NCBI RefSeq assembly: GCF_000744435.1
Contig: NZ_JQLX01000016.1
Location: 21,407 to 85,406, forward strand
Reading direction: 5' to 3'
DNA: 64,000 bases
Source of the DNA: Hippea jasoniae
GTDB taxonomy: Bacteria > Campylobacterota_A > Desulfurellia > Desulfurellales > Hippeaceae
A model generated the notes under the pieces. It saw only the letters and a program-made list of their open reading frames with translations, did not search any database and was not told the origin of the DNA. Positions 47,791 through 56,391 of this stretch are shown piece after piece (position 1 is the stretch's first letter; each line of letters starts with the position of its first letter). A program made the position numbers and the translations under genes.

Positions 47791-48321
47791 TCACTGAGTT
47801 AAATAGTAAACCTGAAGAGAGGATTTTTTTAATGCTGTGTGATGTCCTCCATGGTATTCGATTACTACATCCATTCCAGGGGAGTTATAGTAAGTAAAAT
47901 TACCCTTTTTCATAGGCTTTATAGCTCCAACCTTCACAAGCACACAACCATGACTCTTATAACATATGCCTTTTGGAGAGTGATTTATTCTAAAGATCCT
48001 TATGCAGTTGCACTCGTTTTTAAAGATGACACGTTTTTTTATAGGTCTTGTTAATATTAAATAAGAATTAAAACCCGGCCCTCCATTATAAGTGTTTGTT
48101 GATAGCGCATCAAAGCACAATACAGCAATAGGTTTAGCTATAGGACGGTTAAATTTCACCTTCCATTTAGCGTATTGGCCATTGCCCCTTAACCAATACC
48201 ACCCCGAAATAAAACTACCGTTTGCAGAAAATCCTGTAATTTGGGCTTTGGTTATTGAATAACCAAAGCTACTCTGCACAAACAACAAAATACCCACCAA
48301 CACCACTACCACTCGCCGCAT
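47791..48321 (-). CDS. Secreted protein of unknown function
   Basis: A 176-residue protein with a clear signal peptide (MRRVVVVLVGILLFVQSSFG, cleavage after about residue 20). The mature chain is basic and beta-rich, with repeated Gly/Asn/Tyr patches and about six cysteines in the middle (around ECNCIRIFRI, GICYKSHGCVLV), which suggests disulfides in the periplasm or outside. I do not recognise a family. It is a single-gene unit with an AGGAGG site before the ATG and its own terminator. Confidence 0.65.
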   Translation of the reverse strand: MRRVVVVLVGILLFVQSSFGYSITKAQITGFSANGSFISGWYWLRGNGQYAKWKVKFNRPIAKPIAVLCFDALSTNTYNGGPGFNSYLILTRPIKKRVIFKNECNCIRIFRINHSPKGICYKSHGCVLVKVGAIKPMKKGNFTYYNSPGMDVVIEYHGGHHTALKKSSLQVYYLTQ

Positions 48322-48419
48322 TTCACACCTCCTACTTTTTAATATATGATTATCTATAATATAATTTTAATTTCTCAAAATTCAACACACAATCCCTTAT
48401 TGACATTTGCTTGAACTTC

Positions 48420-48425
48420 TATAAT
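48420..48425 (+). promoter_or_regulatory. -10 box of the NRDE gene; probable leaderless message
   Basis: A perfect TATAAT ends 8 bases before the ATG at 48434, so the transcript should begin at or next to the start codon. No Shine-Dalgarno sequence is present. A TTGACA at 48400-48405 is only 14 bases upstream, too close for a normal -35. Confidence 0.45.
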
Positions 48426-48433
48426 CTAAAACC

Positions 48434-49213
48434 ATGTGTGTTTACGGCTTCTATATTAAACCAAAAGCAGGTATAAATCTCATAGTAATAGGCAATCGAG
48501 ATGAAGAGCTATCAAGAAAATTTAAACCACTTCAAATTCAAAAAGACAAGGGTATTTTAAGAGGCATTGATTTGAAAGAAGGAGGAAGCTGGATTGGTGT
48601 AGATACAGACGGTAAAATAGCATTTCTGACAAATTACAGAGACCCATCGAAAGTTAATGATAAAGCACTCTCACGAGGTTTGATTATAAAAAAATTTTTT
48701 GAGAGCAAAAATATAAAATTATATATTTGTTGGCTTTTCAATAATGCCCATAGATTTAATGGTTTTAACCTGATTTTTGGCAAAAACGATACATTATTTT
48801 ATTTTTCAAATATAACCTATCAACTCACTCGGCTTTCAAAAGGCTTATACTCCTTAAGCAATGCTTTTCTAAACTCCAACTGGTCAAAATGTATAAAGAT
48901 AAAACAAATTGTTAAAGATATCGTGCAAGCAAAAGTTTCAAAGAAAGAAGTGTTTTTAAAACTCAAAGATACAACAAAAACCACACATAATTTGCCCAAC
49001 ACCGGTATAGGATTTGAAAAAGAGGTTTTACTCTCACCCTTATTTATACAGTTGCCGTTTTATGGGACGACTACATCTTATTACATTACAATAAAAAACA
49101 ACGATTTTATTGAAGTTGCAGAGATGGTGCATAAAGAGAATAAATACAGAGTTTTTAAATTAAAGAAAAACAAAATTTACTACAGAAGGAGCGTGATAAC
49201 CATTGGATCTTGA
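48434..49213 (+). CDS. NRDE/TANGO2-family protein
   Basis: A 259-residue protein with the family signature: MC at the start (Cys2 would be the N-terminal nucleophile if Met is removed), IVIGNRDEELSRKFKPL, GGSWIGVDTDGKIAFLTNYRDP and NGFNLIFG. TANGO2-like proteins have been linked to haem or lipid handling; the bacterial function is uncertain. The C-terminal third is less conserved. It overlaps the glycosylase gene by 11 bases. Confidence 0.88.
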   Translation: MCVYGFYIKPKAGINLIVIGNRDEELSRKFKPLQIQKDKGILRGIDLKEGGSWIGVDTDGKIAFLTNYRDPSKVNDKALSRGLIIKKFFESKNIKLYICWLFNNAHRFNGFNLIFGKNDTLFYFSNITYQLTRLSKGLYSLSNAFLNSNWSKCIKIKQIVKDIVQAKVSKKEVFLKLKDTTKTTHNLPNTGIGFEKEVLLSPLFIQLPFYGTTTSYYITIKNNDFIEVAEMVHKENKYRVFKLKKNKIYYRRSVITIGS

Positions 49214-49838
49214 TTTAATCAAAAACACACTCAAGCAGATAAAAGACAAAATAGAACAAAAGAAGTTAGAATTTCAACAAACCTTTAACAGTCCACATAA
49301 GGTTTTTAAAGAACTTGTTTTTTGCCTTTTAACACCTCAATCAAAGGCAGAAAAAGCATGGGATATAGTTGAATATTTAGATCAAAATGGGCTTTTGTAT
49401 AGTGCAGATAAGGATCTGCTTGCAGAGGTTTTCAAAAATGTGCGTTTCAGGTTTCACAAAGCTGAATATGTTGTTCTGGCTCAAAAACAGTTTATTAAAA
49501 ACAATACACCAACAATAAAAGAATTAATAGAGCAGTTTAAAAACCCGATTCAGTGTCGTAATTTTTTAGTTAAAAATGTTAAGGGTATGGGCTACAAAGA
49601 GGCAAGCCACTTTTTAAGAAACATCTATATAGGCAACAACCTTGCCATTCTTGACAGGCATATTTTAAGAAGTTTGAATGAACTTGGCGTTGTAGAAAAA
49701 ATACCCTCAAGCCTGTCAGCCAAAAAATATTTAGAAATAGAGCAAAAGCTTGTTAACTATTGCAAGTCAATAGATATAGAGCCGTTTTATTTTGATTTTA
49801 TTCTCTGGCAGATCAATACAGGTAGAATTTTTAAATAA
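49203..49838 (+). CDS. 8-oxoguanine DNA glycosylase/lyase, Ogg2-like
   Basis: A 211-residue HhH-type glycosylase. The hairpin and catalytic region VKGMGYKEASHFLRN (Lys) and AILDRHILRSL (Asp) match the short archaeal/thermophile Ogg2 class, as does the C-terminal Trp-containing ILWQINTGRIFK. It excises oxidised guanine and cuts the strand. The start is a TTG (49203) overlapping the NRDE stop, with AAGGAG 11 bases upstream, a long spacing; no ATG is available near the N-terminus. Confidence 0.88.
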   Translation: MDLDLIKNTLKQIKDKIEQKKLEFQQTFNSPHKVFKELVFCLLTPQSKAEKAWDIVEYLDQNGLLYSADKDLLAEVFKNVRFRFHKAEYVVLAQKQFIKNNTPTIKELIEQFKNPIQCRNFLVKNVKGMGYKEASHFLRNIYIGNNLAILDRHILRSLNELGVVEKIPSSLSAKKYLEIEQKLVNYCKSIDIEPFYFDFILWQINTGRIFK

Positions 49839-50720
49839 TCAGCACACCTCATTAAGCCAGTCAACAAAAGCACCCATGGCCTTTAAATAGCTTTTGTATC
49901 TTAAGCAACTAATTTTGCCGTTTTTTAAGGCCTCTTTAACGCCACACCCGCTCTCATTTATATGTTTACAATCAGAAAATCTACATTGATATCTCAAAAA
50001 CTCCCTAAAATGCAGTCTGATTTTATCAGAAGGAATAAACGCATTTATATCAACATGCGAAAATCCGGGTGTATCGGCTATAAAACCTCTATCAAACTCT
50101 ATCAGTTTTACAGCTGTTGTGGTATGCCTGCCTCGCCTTGTTTTTCTACTGACTCCTCCGGTTTTCAAACTTTCACCGGTTAAGGAAGAAACTATTGAGC
50201 TTTTGCCTACACCTGAAGGACCGGCAAAAACGCTAATAAAACCATCTAAATAGCCTTTTAACTCATCAACCCCCTCTTTTGTTTCTGCACTTACTCCAAA
50301 CACCTCATAACCGGCATTTTGGTAAATATCTCTCAGCTGATAAAATTTTTTTAAACTTTCAGAAGACAGTTCATCGATCTTATTAAACACAACAATAACA
50401 TCAAATCCAAGATAATCATAAACGGCTAACAAACCATCGTAAAAAAAATGATTAAAAGGTGGATTACCCACACAAGCCACAACAACCACTCTATCAACAT
50501 TGGCAACAGGTGGTCTTTTGAGAAGATTCCTGCGTTCTTCAACCTCCTCGATAACAAACACTCCTGTTTCATCAACAAAACCCTTAACATTATCACCGGC
50601 ATAAATCTTTGTTGTTTTTCTTATCTTACCAAGAGGAATAGCTCGTAAAACATCTCTACTTTCTTTGAGCAACACACCTATCTTCTGACCCGACCTTTCA
50701 ACAACAACCCCTTCTTCCAT
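49839..50720 (-). CDS. rsgA: Ribosome biogenesis GTPase RsgA
   Basis: A 293-residue circularly permuted GTPase that matures the 30S subunit. An N-terminal OB fold is followed by G4 VVFNKIDEL, G1 FAGPSGVGKSS, G3 IADTPGF, and a zinc-binding C-terminus with CRFSDCKH and ESGCGV. I chose ATG 50720 with GGAGG 6 bases upstream rather than an in-frame TTG at 50732, which would begin inside that site. Confidence 0.95.
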   Translation of the reverse strand: MEEGVVVERSGQKIGVLLKESRDVLRAIPLGKIRKTTKIYAGDNVKGFVDETGVFVIEEVEERRNLLKRPPVANVDRVVVVACVGNPPFNHFFYDGLLAVYDYLGFDVIVVFNKIDELSSESLKKFYQLRDIYQNAGYEVFGVSAETKEGVDELKGYLDGFISVFAGPSGVGKSSIVSSLTGESLKTGGVSRKTRRGRHTTTAVKLIEFDRGFIADTPGFSHVDINAFIPSDKIRLHFREFLRYQCRFSDCKHINESGCGVKEALKNGKISCLRYKSYLKAMGAFVDWLNEVC

Positions 50721-50795
50721 AATCACCTCCAAACAATTTAAACTTCAATTAATTTAAGCAATTTTATTGATTAGAAAAGAGCCAAAAAGCTAAAC

Positions 50796-50825
50796 TTGAC
50801 AAAAAAACACCATAAATGGTATGCA
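50796..50825 (+). promoter_or_regulatory. Candidate promoter of the metallo-hydrolase operon
   Basis: TTGACA (50796-50801) and, after 18 bases, TATGCA (50820-50825). The -35 is perfect and the -10 weak. It precedes GGGAGG and the ATG at 50849. Confidence 0.45.
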
Positions 50826-50848
50826 GTTAAAAAGCAGGGAGGTGGGCT

Positions 50849-51682
50849 ATGGAGATAAGGATTACAATTTTAGCAGAAAACAGTGTACTTGTGCCGTTTG
50901 ATGTTATTGGTGAGCATGGTTTTGCTGCCTATATTGAAACGCCTCAGGGCAATTTCCTATTTGATACAGGACAGGGCAAAGCCTTAATAAACAACGCAAT
51001 GGCTCTAAAAAAAGACCTGTCAAGTATAGATTTTCTATACATATCTCATGGACACTATGACCACACTGGCGGTATGGCAGACCTTTTAAAAGTCAAATCT
51101 CCGCTTGATGTTTATGCTCATCCGGATATATTTAAACCCCGCTTCTGGTTTAAGGATAATATCAAAAAATATATTGGTATTCAGTTTAGCAAAGATTACC
51201 TGCAAAGCCTGGGTGCAAATTTCATCTTCAAAAGAGAGTTTTTTGAGATAAAAAAAGGCGTTTATTCATCCGGTGAGGTGGAAAGAACCTCTGCTTTTGA
51301 AAAAATCGATAAAGAAATGAAAACGCCAGACAAAGACGGCAACCTTATTCAGGATGAAATATGGGATGATTTTTCGATGGCAATAGAAACTTCAAAAGGG
51401 CTTGTTGTGATTTTAGGCTGTGCTCATGCAGGCATCGTTAATATCCTCAACCACTTCATCAAAAAAACTAATCAAAAAGAGATTTACGCTGTTTTAGGTG
51501 GCACACACCTTGGTTTTGCAACAAAAGATCAAATAAACGAAACTCTTAAGGTTATCGATCAATACAACATACAGAAATTAGGCGCATCGCACTGCACGGG
51601 TTTAAGAATTTCAGCTGAGCTTTATGCAAAGCTTAAAGATAGATTTTTCTTTGCAGGCGTTGGTGCAACGCTGGAGGTTTAA
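50849..51682 (+). CDS. Metallo-beta-lactamase-fold hydrolase (COG1237 type)
   Basis: A 277-residue MBL-fold enzyme. Metal ligands are visible in ISHGHYDHTGG, the His of LGCAHAGIVN, and GASHCTG near the C-terminus. The family is related to dihydropterin ribofuranosylaminobenzene-phosphate synthases; the substrate here is unknown. It is immediately followed by adenine deaminase, so a role near purine or pterin metabolism is possible. Confidence 0.87.
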   Translation: MEIRITILAENSVLVPFDVIGEHGFAAYIETPQGNFLFDTGQGKALINNAMALKKDLSSIDFLYISHGHYDHTGGMADLLKVKSPLDVYAHPDIFKPRFWFKDNIKKYIGIQFSKDYLQSLGANFIFKREFFEIKKGVYSSGEVERTSAFEKIDKEMKTPDKDGNLIQDEIWDDFSMAIETSKGLVVILGCAHAGIVNILNHFIKKTNQKEIYAVLGGTHLGFATKDQINETLKVIDQYNIQKLGASHCTGLRISAELYAKLKDRFFFAGVGATLEV

Positions 51683-53287
51683 ATGGATCTTGCGATAAAT
51701 AATGCGCTTGTAGCAGACTATGAAAACCTAACATTCAGGCAAGCATCTGTAGGCATACAAAACGGCAAAATAAAAACAGTTTCACAAACACCGATTGATG
51801 CAGATGTGGTTATCGATGCAGATGGAAACTATTTAAGCGTGGGGCTTATCGACTGCCACTGCCATATCGAAAGCAGCTATATGCTGCCTGAGGAGTTTGG
51901 TAGAACTATAGCAACATTTGGCACGCTGTTTGCCGTTGCAGACTGCCACGAAATCGCCAATGTTAAAGGAATCAAAGGTGTTGAATTTTTTATAGAAAAC
52001 GCCAAACGCTCACCTGCATTGATAAAATTCAGCATCCCATCCTGCGTGCCAGCCACAGAGTTTGGAACAAGCGGTGGTTCAATCACACCTGAGGATGTAT
52101 CAGTCCTCATAAACAACGATAGGGTCGTTGGTCTTGGAGAGTTGATGAATGTGCCAGGTGTTGTTGGTGGCGACCCAAAATTCAAAGAAATGATAAAGAT
52201 AGCCAAACAGGCAGGCAAACGTGTTGATGGACATGCCCCCATGCTCGATTTAGAAACTCTTAAAAAATACAAAGCTGCCGGTGTTGATAACGACCATGAA
52301 AGCTATAGCTACGATGAGCTAAAACAAAAAATAGAGCTGGGTTTTTTTGTGTTTTTAAGAGAGGGCTCAGCAGAGCATCTTGAGGATAAAGCATACTCAA
52401 TTTTAGAAGAATATCCCGACAATGCAGCCTTTTGCAGCGATGATAAAACCGTTGAGGATATATTTAGATTTGGACATATGAACTACAACCTAAAAAGGGC
52501 TATATCATTGGGTGTTAAGCCTATTATTGCACTTAAGGCAGCAAGCTACAACGGCCTTAAGCATTACGGTTTTAATGAATTCTTAAAAATAGAGAAAGGC
52601 TATAGGGCTAATTTAGTGCTGTTTGACAAAAACTTTGATGTTGTTAATGTTATCGTAAACGGAAAGCTTTTAAAAGAGGACAGCACAAAGCCAGTAGTCG
52701 ATGAGCAATTCTACCACACAATAAACATAAAAACACCTATAGAAACACCAGAAATAGCCATAGAAAACCTATCGATTGGCATCAAAAACGGCTCTTTAAT
52801 TACAGATAAGATTGAAACAGATGATGAGATTTACGATTTAGAAACAGATACACTCAAGCTTGCTGTTTTTGAAAGGTATGGACACAACAACAAAGCTGCT
52901 TGCAAAATCAGAGGGTTTGGTTTAAAAAAAGGAGCGTTAGCCTCATCTGTTGCCCATGACTGCCACAACATTGTTGCAGTTGGCACAAGCGATGAGGCAA
53001 TAAAAGTGGCTGTAGAGACTGTAGTTAAAGCAGGAGGAGGGCAGGCAGTCTACGATGGCAAAAAAACCTACATATTGAAACTGCCTGTGGGCGGTATTGT
53101 TTCGGATAAAAAGGCAGATGAAATTTTAAAGGAAGAAAAAATCATAAAAGAGAAGGCACAAGAACTTGGATGCAACCTCTCAAGTCCGTTTGGCATGCTT
53201 TCGTTTATGGCGCTTGAGGTGATTCCTCATCTAAAACTAACCGATAAAGGTCTGTTTGATGTGGACAGGTTTGAGTTTGTAAAATGA
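51683..53287 (+). CDS. ade: Adenine deaminase
   Basis: A 534-residue amidohydrolase converting adenine to hypoxanthine. The metal-binding start GLIDCHCHIESSYMLPEEF, then LGELMNVPGVVGGDP, DGHAP, DNDHES, and CSDDKTVEDI are intact, and the C-terminal domain GFGLKKGALASSVAHDCHN is typical. It begins at the base after the MBL gene stop and overlaps the methyltransferase by 4 bases. Confidence 0.95.
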   Translation: MDLAINNALVADYENLTFRQASVGIQNGKIKTVSQTPIDADVVIDADGNYLSVGLIDCHCHIESSYMLPEEFGRTIATFGTLFAVADCHEIANVKGIKGVEFFIENAKRSPALIKFSIPSCVPATEFGTSGGSITPEDVSVLINNDRVVGLGELMNVPGVVGGDPKFKEMIKIAKQAGKRVDGHAPMLDLETLKKYKAAGVDNDHESYSYDELKQKIELGFFVFLREGSAEHLEDKAYSILEEYPDNAAFCSDDKTVEDIFRFGHMNYNLKRAISLGVKPIIALKAASYNGLKHYGFNEFLKIEKGYRANLVLFDKNFDVVNVIVNGKLLKEDSTKPVVDEQFYHTINIKTPIETPEIAIENLSIGIKNGSLITDKIETDDEIYDLETDTLKLAVFERYGHNNKAACKIRGFGLKKGALASSVAHDCHNIVAVGTSDEAIKVAVETVVKAGGGQAVYDGKKTYILKLPVGGIVSDKKADEILKEEKIIKEKAQELGCNLSSPFGMLSFMALEVIPHLKLTDKGLFDVDRFEFVK

Positions 53288-54084
53288 GCTACAAACCCAA
53301 AACAAACGACTTAATCATCCTGCTTGAACCTGAAAAAAACAAAAAATACATTTTCAACATAGAAACGATGCCTGAGAGATTCTCCACCCAGCATGGCTAT
53401 ATCGAAAAAGATAAAATCCTTGCAACACCGTTTGGTAGCCCTGTTAAGACCCATCTTGGGCGCAAATATCTACTTCTTCCTGCCACGCTTTATGATTTTA
53501 TTATGTTTAAGCTTAATAGGCTAACTCAGATCGTCTATCCCAAAGATGCAGCATACATTGCATTGAGACTCGATGTTAAACCGGGTAGCGTCGTTATAGA
53601 AAGCGGCATTGGAAGCGGTGCAATGAGTGCTGTGTTTGCAACAATTGTGGGCAGCAGTGGAAAATTAATAAGCTATGAAGCAGAAGAAAAATTTATAAAA
53701 AACGCCCTTAAAAATTTAAAAAAAATCGGTCTTGATGGAAATATTGAAATAAAACATCGCAATATAGCCGAAGGTTTTGATGAAGTTGAAACAGCCGATG
53801 CGTTCTTTTTAGATGTTAAAGAGCCGTGGCTTTATTTAAGCAATGTTGTCAAAACATTAAAAAACGGCAGGATGCTTGCGGTTCTGGTGCCAACAACCAA
53901 TCAGGTTTCATCGACTCTCAAAGCAATGGAAACACTGCCTTTAATAGATATCGAGGTAAGCGAGATAATAAAACGTGACTGGAAAACAAATCCAGAAAGA
54001 TTAAGGCCCAAAGATGTAATGAGTGCCCATACGGCGTTTTTGATATTTGCACGAAAAATAGCAACGCTTGAAGATACCCCATAA
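53284..54084 (+). CDS. trmI: tRNA (adenine-N1)-methyltransferase, TrmI type
   Basis: A 266-residue SAM methyltransferase that forms m1A58 (m1A57/58 in archaea). SAM site VIESGIGSGAMSAVFATIVG and VKEPWLYLSNV (family position of DLPxPW) are visible; the N-terminal domain carries the RNA-contact region TQHGYIEKDKI. Common in thermophiles. It ends 100 bases before the dynamin gene; the next promoter begins inside its last codons. Confidence 0.92.
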   Translation: MSYKPKTNDLIILLEPEKNKKYIFNIETMPERFSTQHGYIEKDKILATPFGSPVKTHLGRKYLLLPATLYDFIMFKLNRLTQIVYPKDAAYIALRLDVKPGSVVIESGIGSGAMSAVFATIVGSSGKLISYEAEEKFIKNALKNLKKIGLDGNIEIKHRNIAEGFDEVETADAFFLDVKEPWLYLSNVVKTLKNGRMLAVLVPTTNQVSSTLKAMETLPLIDIEVSEIIKRDWKTNPERLRPKDVMSAHTAFLIFARKIATLEDTP

Positions 54085-54095
54085 TTTGATATATT
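54068..54095 (+). promoter_or_regulatory. Candidate promoter for the dynamin leader RNA
   Basis: TTGAAG (54068-54073), a 16-base spacer and TATATT (54090-54095). The predicted start is near 54102, just before the first hairpin of the leader, so the whole aptamer would be transcribed. Confidence 0.5.
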
Positions 54096-54104
54096 TCTCA
54101 AAAA

Positions 54105-54158
54105 AGGCTATGAGGTTAGCCTAAAAAAGCCCCTTTAAAAGGGGATGATAACCTCTAC
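54105..54158 (+). ncRNA. Fluoride (crcB) riboswitch aptamer
   Basis: The RNA folds as a P1 hairpin AGGCU/AGCCU (54105-54109 with 54118-54122) with an 8-nt loop AUGAGGUU, then an A-rich linker, then a CCCC/GGGG hairpin (54130-54133 with 54141-54144), then GAU-AACCUC-UAC. Loop bases GAGGUU (54112-54117) pair with AACCUC (54150-54155) to form a 6-bp pseudoknot. From memory, the Thermotoga petrophila fluoride aptamer has the same layout with loop AUGAGGCC and tail UGAUGGCCUCUAC: two pseudoknot pairs covary (CC:GG there, UU:AA here) while the fixed bases match. I therefore call a fluoride riboswitch. It precedes a dynamin gene, not a fluoride exporter. Confidence 0.85.
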
Positions 54159-54180
54159 CATGACAAATCGATGGGGAGGT
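54151..54180 (+). promoter_or_regulatory. SD-sequestering hairpin, translational expression platform
   Basis: ACCUC (54151-54155) pairs with GAGGU (54176-54180), which is part of the GGGGAGG ribosome binding site, and CCAU (54158-54161) pairs with AUGG (54171-54174). The left arm is the same AACCUC used in the aptamer pseudoknot, so the two folds exclude each other. Ligand binding should free the ribosome binding site: an ON switch at translation. No U-run follows, so it is not a transcription terminator. Confidence 0.75.
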
Positions 54181-54184
54181 TTTT

Positions 54185-55924
54185 ATGGAAAAGCTTAAAA
54201 ATCAACTTCATTTGACCATTGAAAAGCTAAATAAGATTACTCCAGATGCAAAGCAACTAAAAAAAGCCTACGAAAAACTAACTCAGGAACATTTCAACTT
54301 GGTCATTATTGGACAGTTCAAACGGGGCAAATCAACTTTCATCAATGCCCTTCTGGGTGAAAAAATCGTGCCTTCTTCTATATTGCCATTAACCTCAATT
54401 GTTACCATTATCTCATATAACCCAGAGAAATACGCAGTTGTAAAGTTTATGGATAAATCAACAAAACAGATCCCAGTTGATGAAGTATCGATTTATGTTA
54501 CAGAAAAACACAATCCAGAAAACAAACTCAATGTCAAAGAGGTGTGGGTCTATCATCCATCAGAATATTTAAAAAAGGGCATAAGAATCGTTGATACACC
54601 AGGAATAGGCAGCGTTTTTAAGCATAACACAGATGTTGCATACAACTTTTTACCCTACTGCGATGCCGCAATATTTGTTATGAGCCCCGATCCGCCACTG
54701 GGTGAGGCTGAGATAGAGTTTTTAAAAAACGCAAAAGCCTATACGGAAAAATTCTTTTTTGTTTTAAATAAAATCGACATTGTTTCAGAGGATGAACTTC
54801 AAGAGGTGGTTGAGTTCAACAGGAATCTACTTAAAGAATACACAAAAAGGGATGTAAAAATCTATCCAGTCTCTGCAAAAGAGGCTTTGGAGGCAAAGCT
54901 CAATAAAGATTCGCAAAAATTGGAAAGCTCAAATATTAAGCAAATAGAAACAGACCTTGATAGATTTATCGAAACAGAGAGGTTTAACATCATAGCTTTA
55001 TCTACAACAAATATGCTGCTTAGGCATATAAACAATGAGCTTACATCTTATAAAATTCAAACACAGACCCAGAAACTGTCCGTTGATCAGTTAAAATCAA
55101 AAATAGATGAATTTAGCAGGTTTATAAAAACAATCGAAGATGAGGCTGAAGAATACAGCTATATTTTAGATAAGCGCATAGAGAAAATCTACGCAGAACT
55201 TGACGATGAGATAGAAAAGCTCAAAGAGGACCATCTACCACAGCTAATTGAAAACATGCAGAAACATTATGATGAGCTTTCAAAACAAAAACTATCAACA
55301 GAAGAATTCGAAAATCAAATGACCCAAAAAATGAACGGCTATATTATGGAAATCTTTTCAGAGTGGAGAAAACAACAATCAGACATAATATCAAAAAGGG
55401 TTGAGGCGGTTTATGAAGATTTAGCCTCAAAGATAAACTCAAAGATAAAGCAAATCATTAAAAGTGCATCAGAACTGTTTGAGGTGGAGCTAAATGCCTA
55501 CATTGACAAAGAAAAACTATCTCAAAAAAGCGATTTTTACTTTATGCTTGAGGATCAGATGGGAATTTTGAATATCTTTGCCACCACCTTTAGAACAAAA
55601 CTGCCGTTTTTTATCGGCAAAAGGATAGCAGCTAAACATATCAAAAAAACGACCATAGAGCTGTTTGACAGGCATTGCGGCAGGGTTAGATATGATTTAA
55701 CAAAAAGGGTCAGGGAAACCACTTTTGCATTCAAAGATCAGCTAAAAGACAAGTTGCAACTAACAATCGACTCAATCAATGAGGCGTTAAAAAAATCGCT
55801 TGCCCTAAAAGAGCAAAACGAGCAGGAAGTTGAAACAAAACTAAGAGAAATCCAGAAAAACACAGAAAAACTGCTCAAGATAAAAGAAGAATTAGAGGCA
55901 TTAAAAAACAGATTAAATACATGA
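54185..55924 (+). CDS. Bacterial dynamin-family GTPase
   Basis: A 579-residue large GTPase. G1 GQFKRGKS (residues 43-50), a G2 Thr in PLTS (about 70), G3 DTPG (137-140) and G4 NKID (195-198) are intact. The rest is a long helical bundle with coiled coils (about 270-420 and 510-579) and an amphipathic central segment around residues 470-480, the pattern of bacterial dynamin-like proteins that bind and remodel membranes. There is no membrane-spanning helix as such. It is translated from a GGGGAGG site that the upstream leader can hide, so it is probably induced by fluoride. It overlaps the next gene by 4 bases. Confidence 0.88.
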   Translation: MEKLKNQLHLTIEKLNKITPDAKQLKKAYEKLTQEHFNLVIIGQFKRGKSTFINALLGEKIVPSSILPLTSIVTIISYNPEKYAVVKFMDKSTKQIPVDEVSIYVTEKHNPENKLNVKEVWVYHPSEYLKKGIRIVDTPGIGSVFKHNTDVAYNFLPYCDAAIFVMSPDPPLGEAEIEFLKNAKAYTEKFFFVLNKIDIVSEDELQEVVEFNRNLLKEYTKRDVKIYPVSAKEALEAKLNKDSQKLESSNIKQIETDLDRFIETERFNIIALSTTNMLLRHINNELTSYKIQTQTQKLSVDQLKSKIDEFSRFIKTIEDEAEEYSYILDKRIEKIYAELDDEIEKLKEDHLPQLIENMQKHYDELSKQKLSTEEFENQMTQKMNGYIMEIFSEWRKQQSDIISKRVEAVYEDLASKINSKIKQIIKSASELFEVELNAYIDKEKLSQKSDFYFMLEDQMGILNIFATTFRTKLPFFIGKRIAAKHIKKTTIELFDRHCGRVRYDLTKRVRETTFAFKDQLKDKLQLTIDSINEALKKSLALKEQNEQEVETKLREIQKNTEKLLKIKEELEALKNRLNT

Positions 55925-56391
55925 TATACTATTTTGCATACGGCTCGAATATGAATTTAAAACTCCTAAAAAAGCTAAAAGTGGCTGTATTAAAAAATAA
56001 AACAGGCTATATCAGACACTATACAATCACCTTTAACAGATACGATAAAGACAATCCCCATATTGCCTATGCAAATATAAAAAAATCGACAAACAGGAGG
56101 GTCTGGGGCAGGTTGCTTAAGATTTTCAAAAGAGATCTAAAAAAGCTTGACAGATGGGAAGGATACCCAGACTGCTACAGCCGTATCAAACTGCCCGTAA
56201 TAACAAAAAACTCTCAAACAGAGGCGATAGTCTATATCGCTTTTGTAAAGGAGCATTTTATATCTAGACCTGCCAAAAATTATTTGAAGCTTATATTAGA
56301 GGCATCAAAGCAGCTACCCAAAAACTATCGCTTCACATTAAAACAAACAGCCACAGCTGATATCAACTGGAGCATTGAAGATGCTTTATAA
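55921..56391 (+). CDS. Gamma-glutamylcyclotransferase-like protein
   Basis: A 156-residue protein of the GGCT/AIG2 fold: start YYFAYGSNMNLKLL, GRLLKIFKRD, and LDRWEGYPDCYSRI carrying the Glu that is probably the catalytic one. Family members release 5-oxoproline from gamma-glutamyl compounds such as glutathione. The substrate here is not known. It overlaps the dynamin stop (ATGA) and the YdcF-like gene by about 11 bases, so all three are translated together. Confidence 0.82.
   Translation: MIYYFAYGSNMNLKLLKKLKVAVLKNKTGYIRHYTITFNRYDKDNPHIAYANIKKSTNRRVWGRLLKIFKRDLKKLDRWEGYPDCYSRIKLPVITKNSQTEAIVYIAFVKEHFISRPAKNYLKLILEASKQLPKNYRFTLKQTATADINWSIEDAL

Noticed and set aside
48400..48425. TTGACA plus TATAAT as a standard promoter for the NRDE gene
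   Set aside because: The spacing is only 14 bases; I kept only the -10 box.
54105..54144. Leader hairpins as a Rho-independent terminator of trmI
   Set aside because: No T-run follows either hairpin, and the pseudoknot and conserved bases fit a fluoride aptamer.
54160..54198. Short frame ATG ACA AAT CGA TGG in the leader as a leader peptide
   Set aside because: It lies inside the SD-masking hairpin, lacks its own ribosome binding site and has no regulatory codon run; the riboswitch explains the region better.
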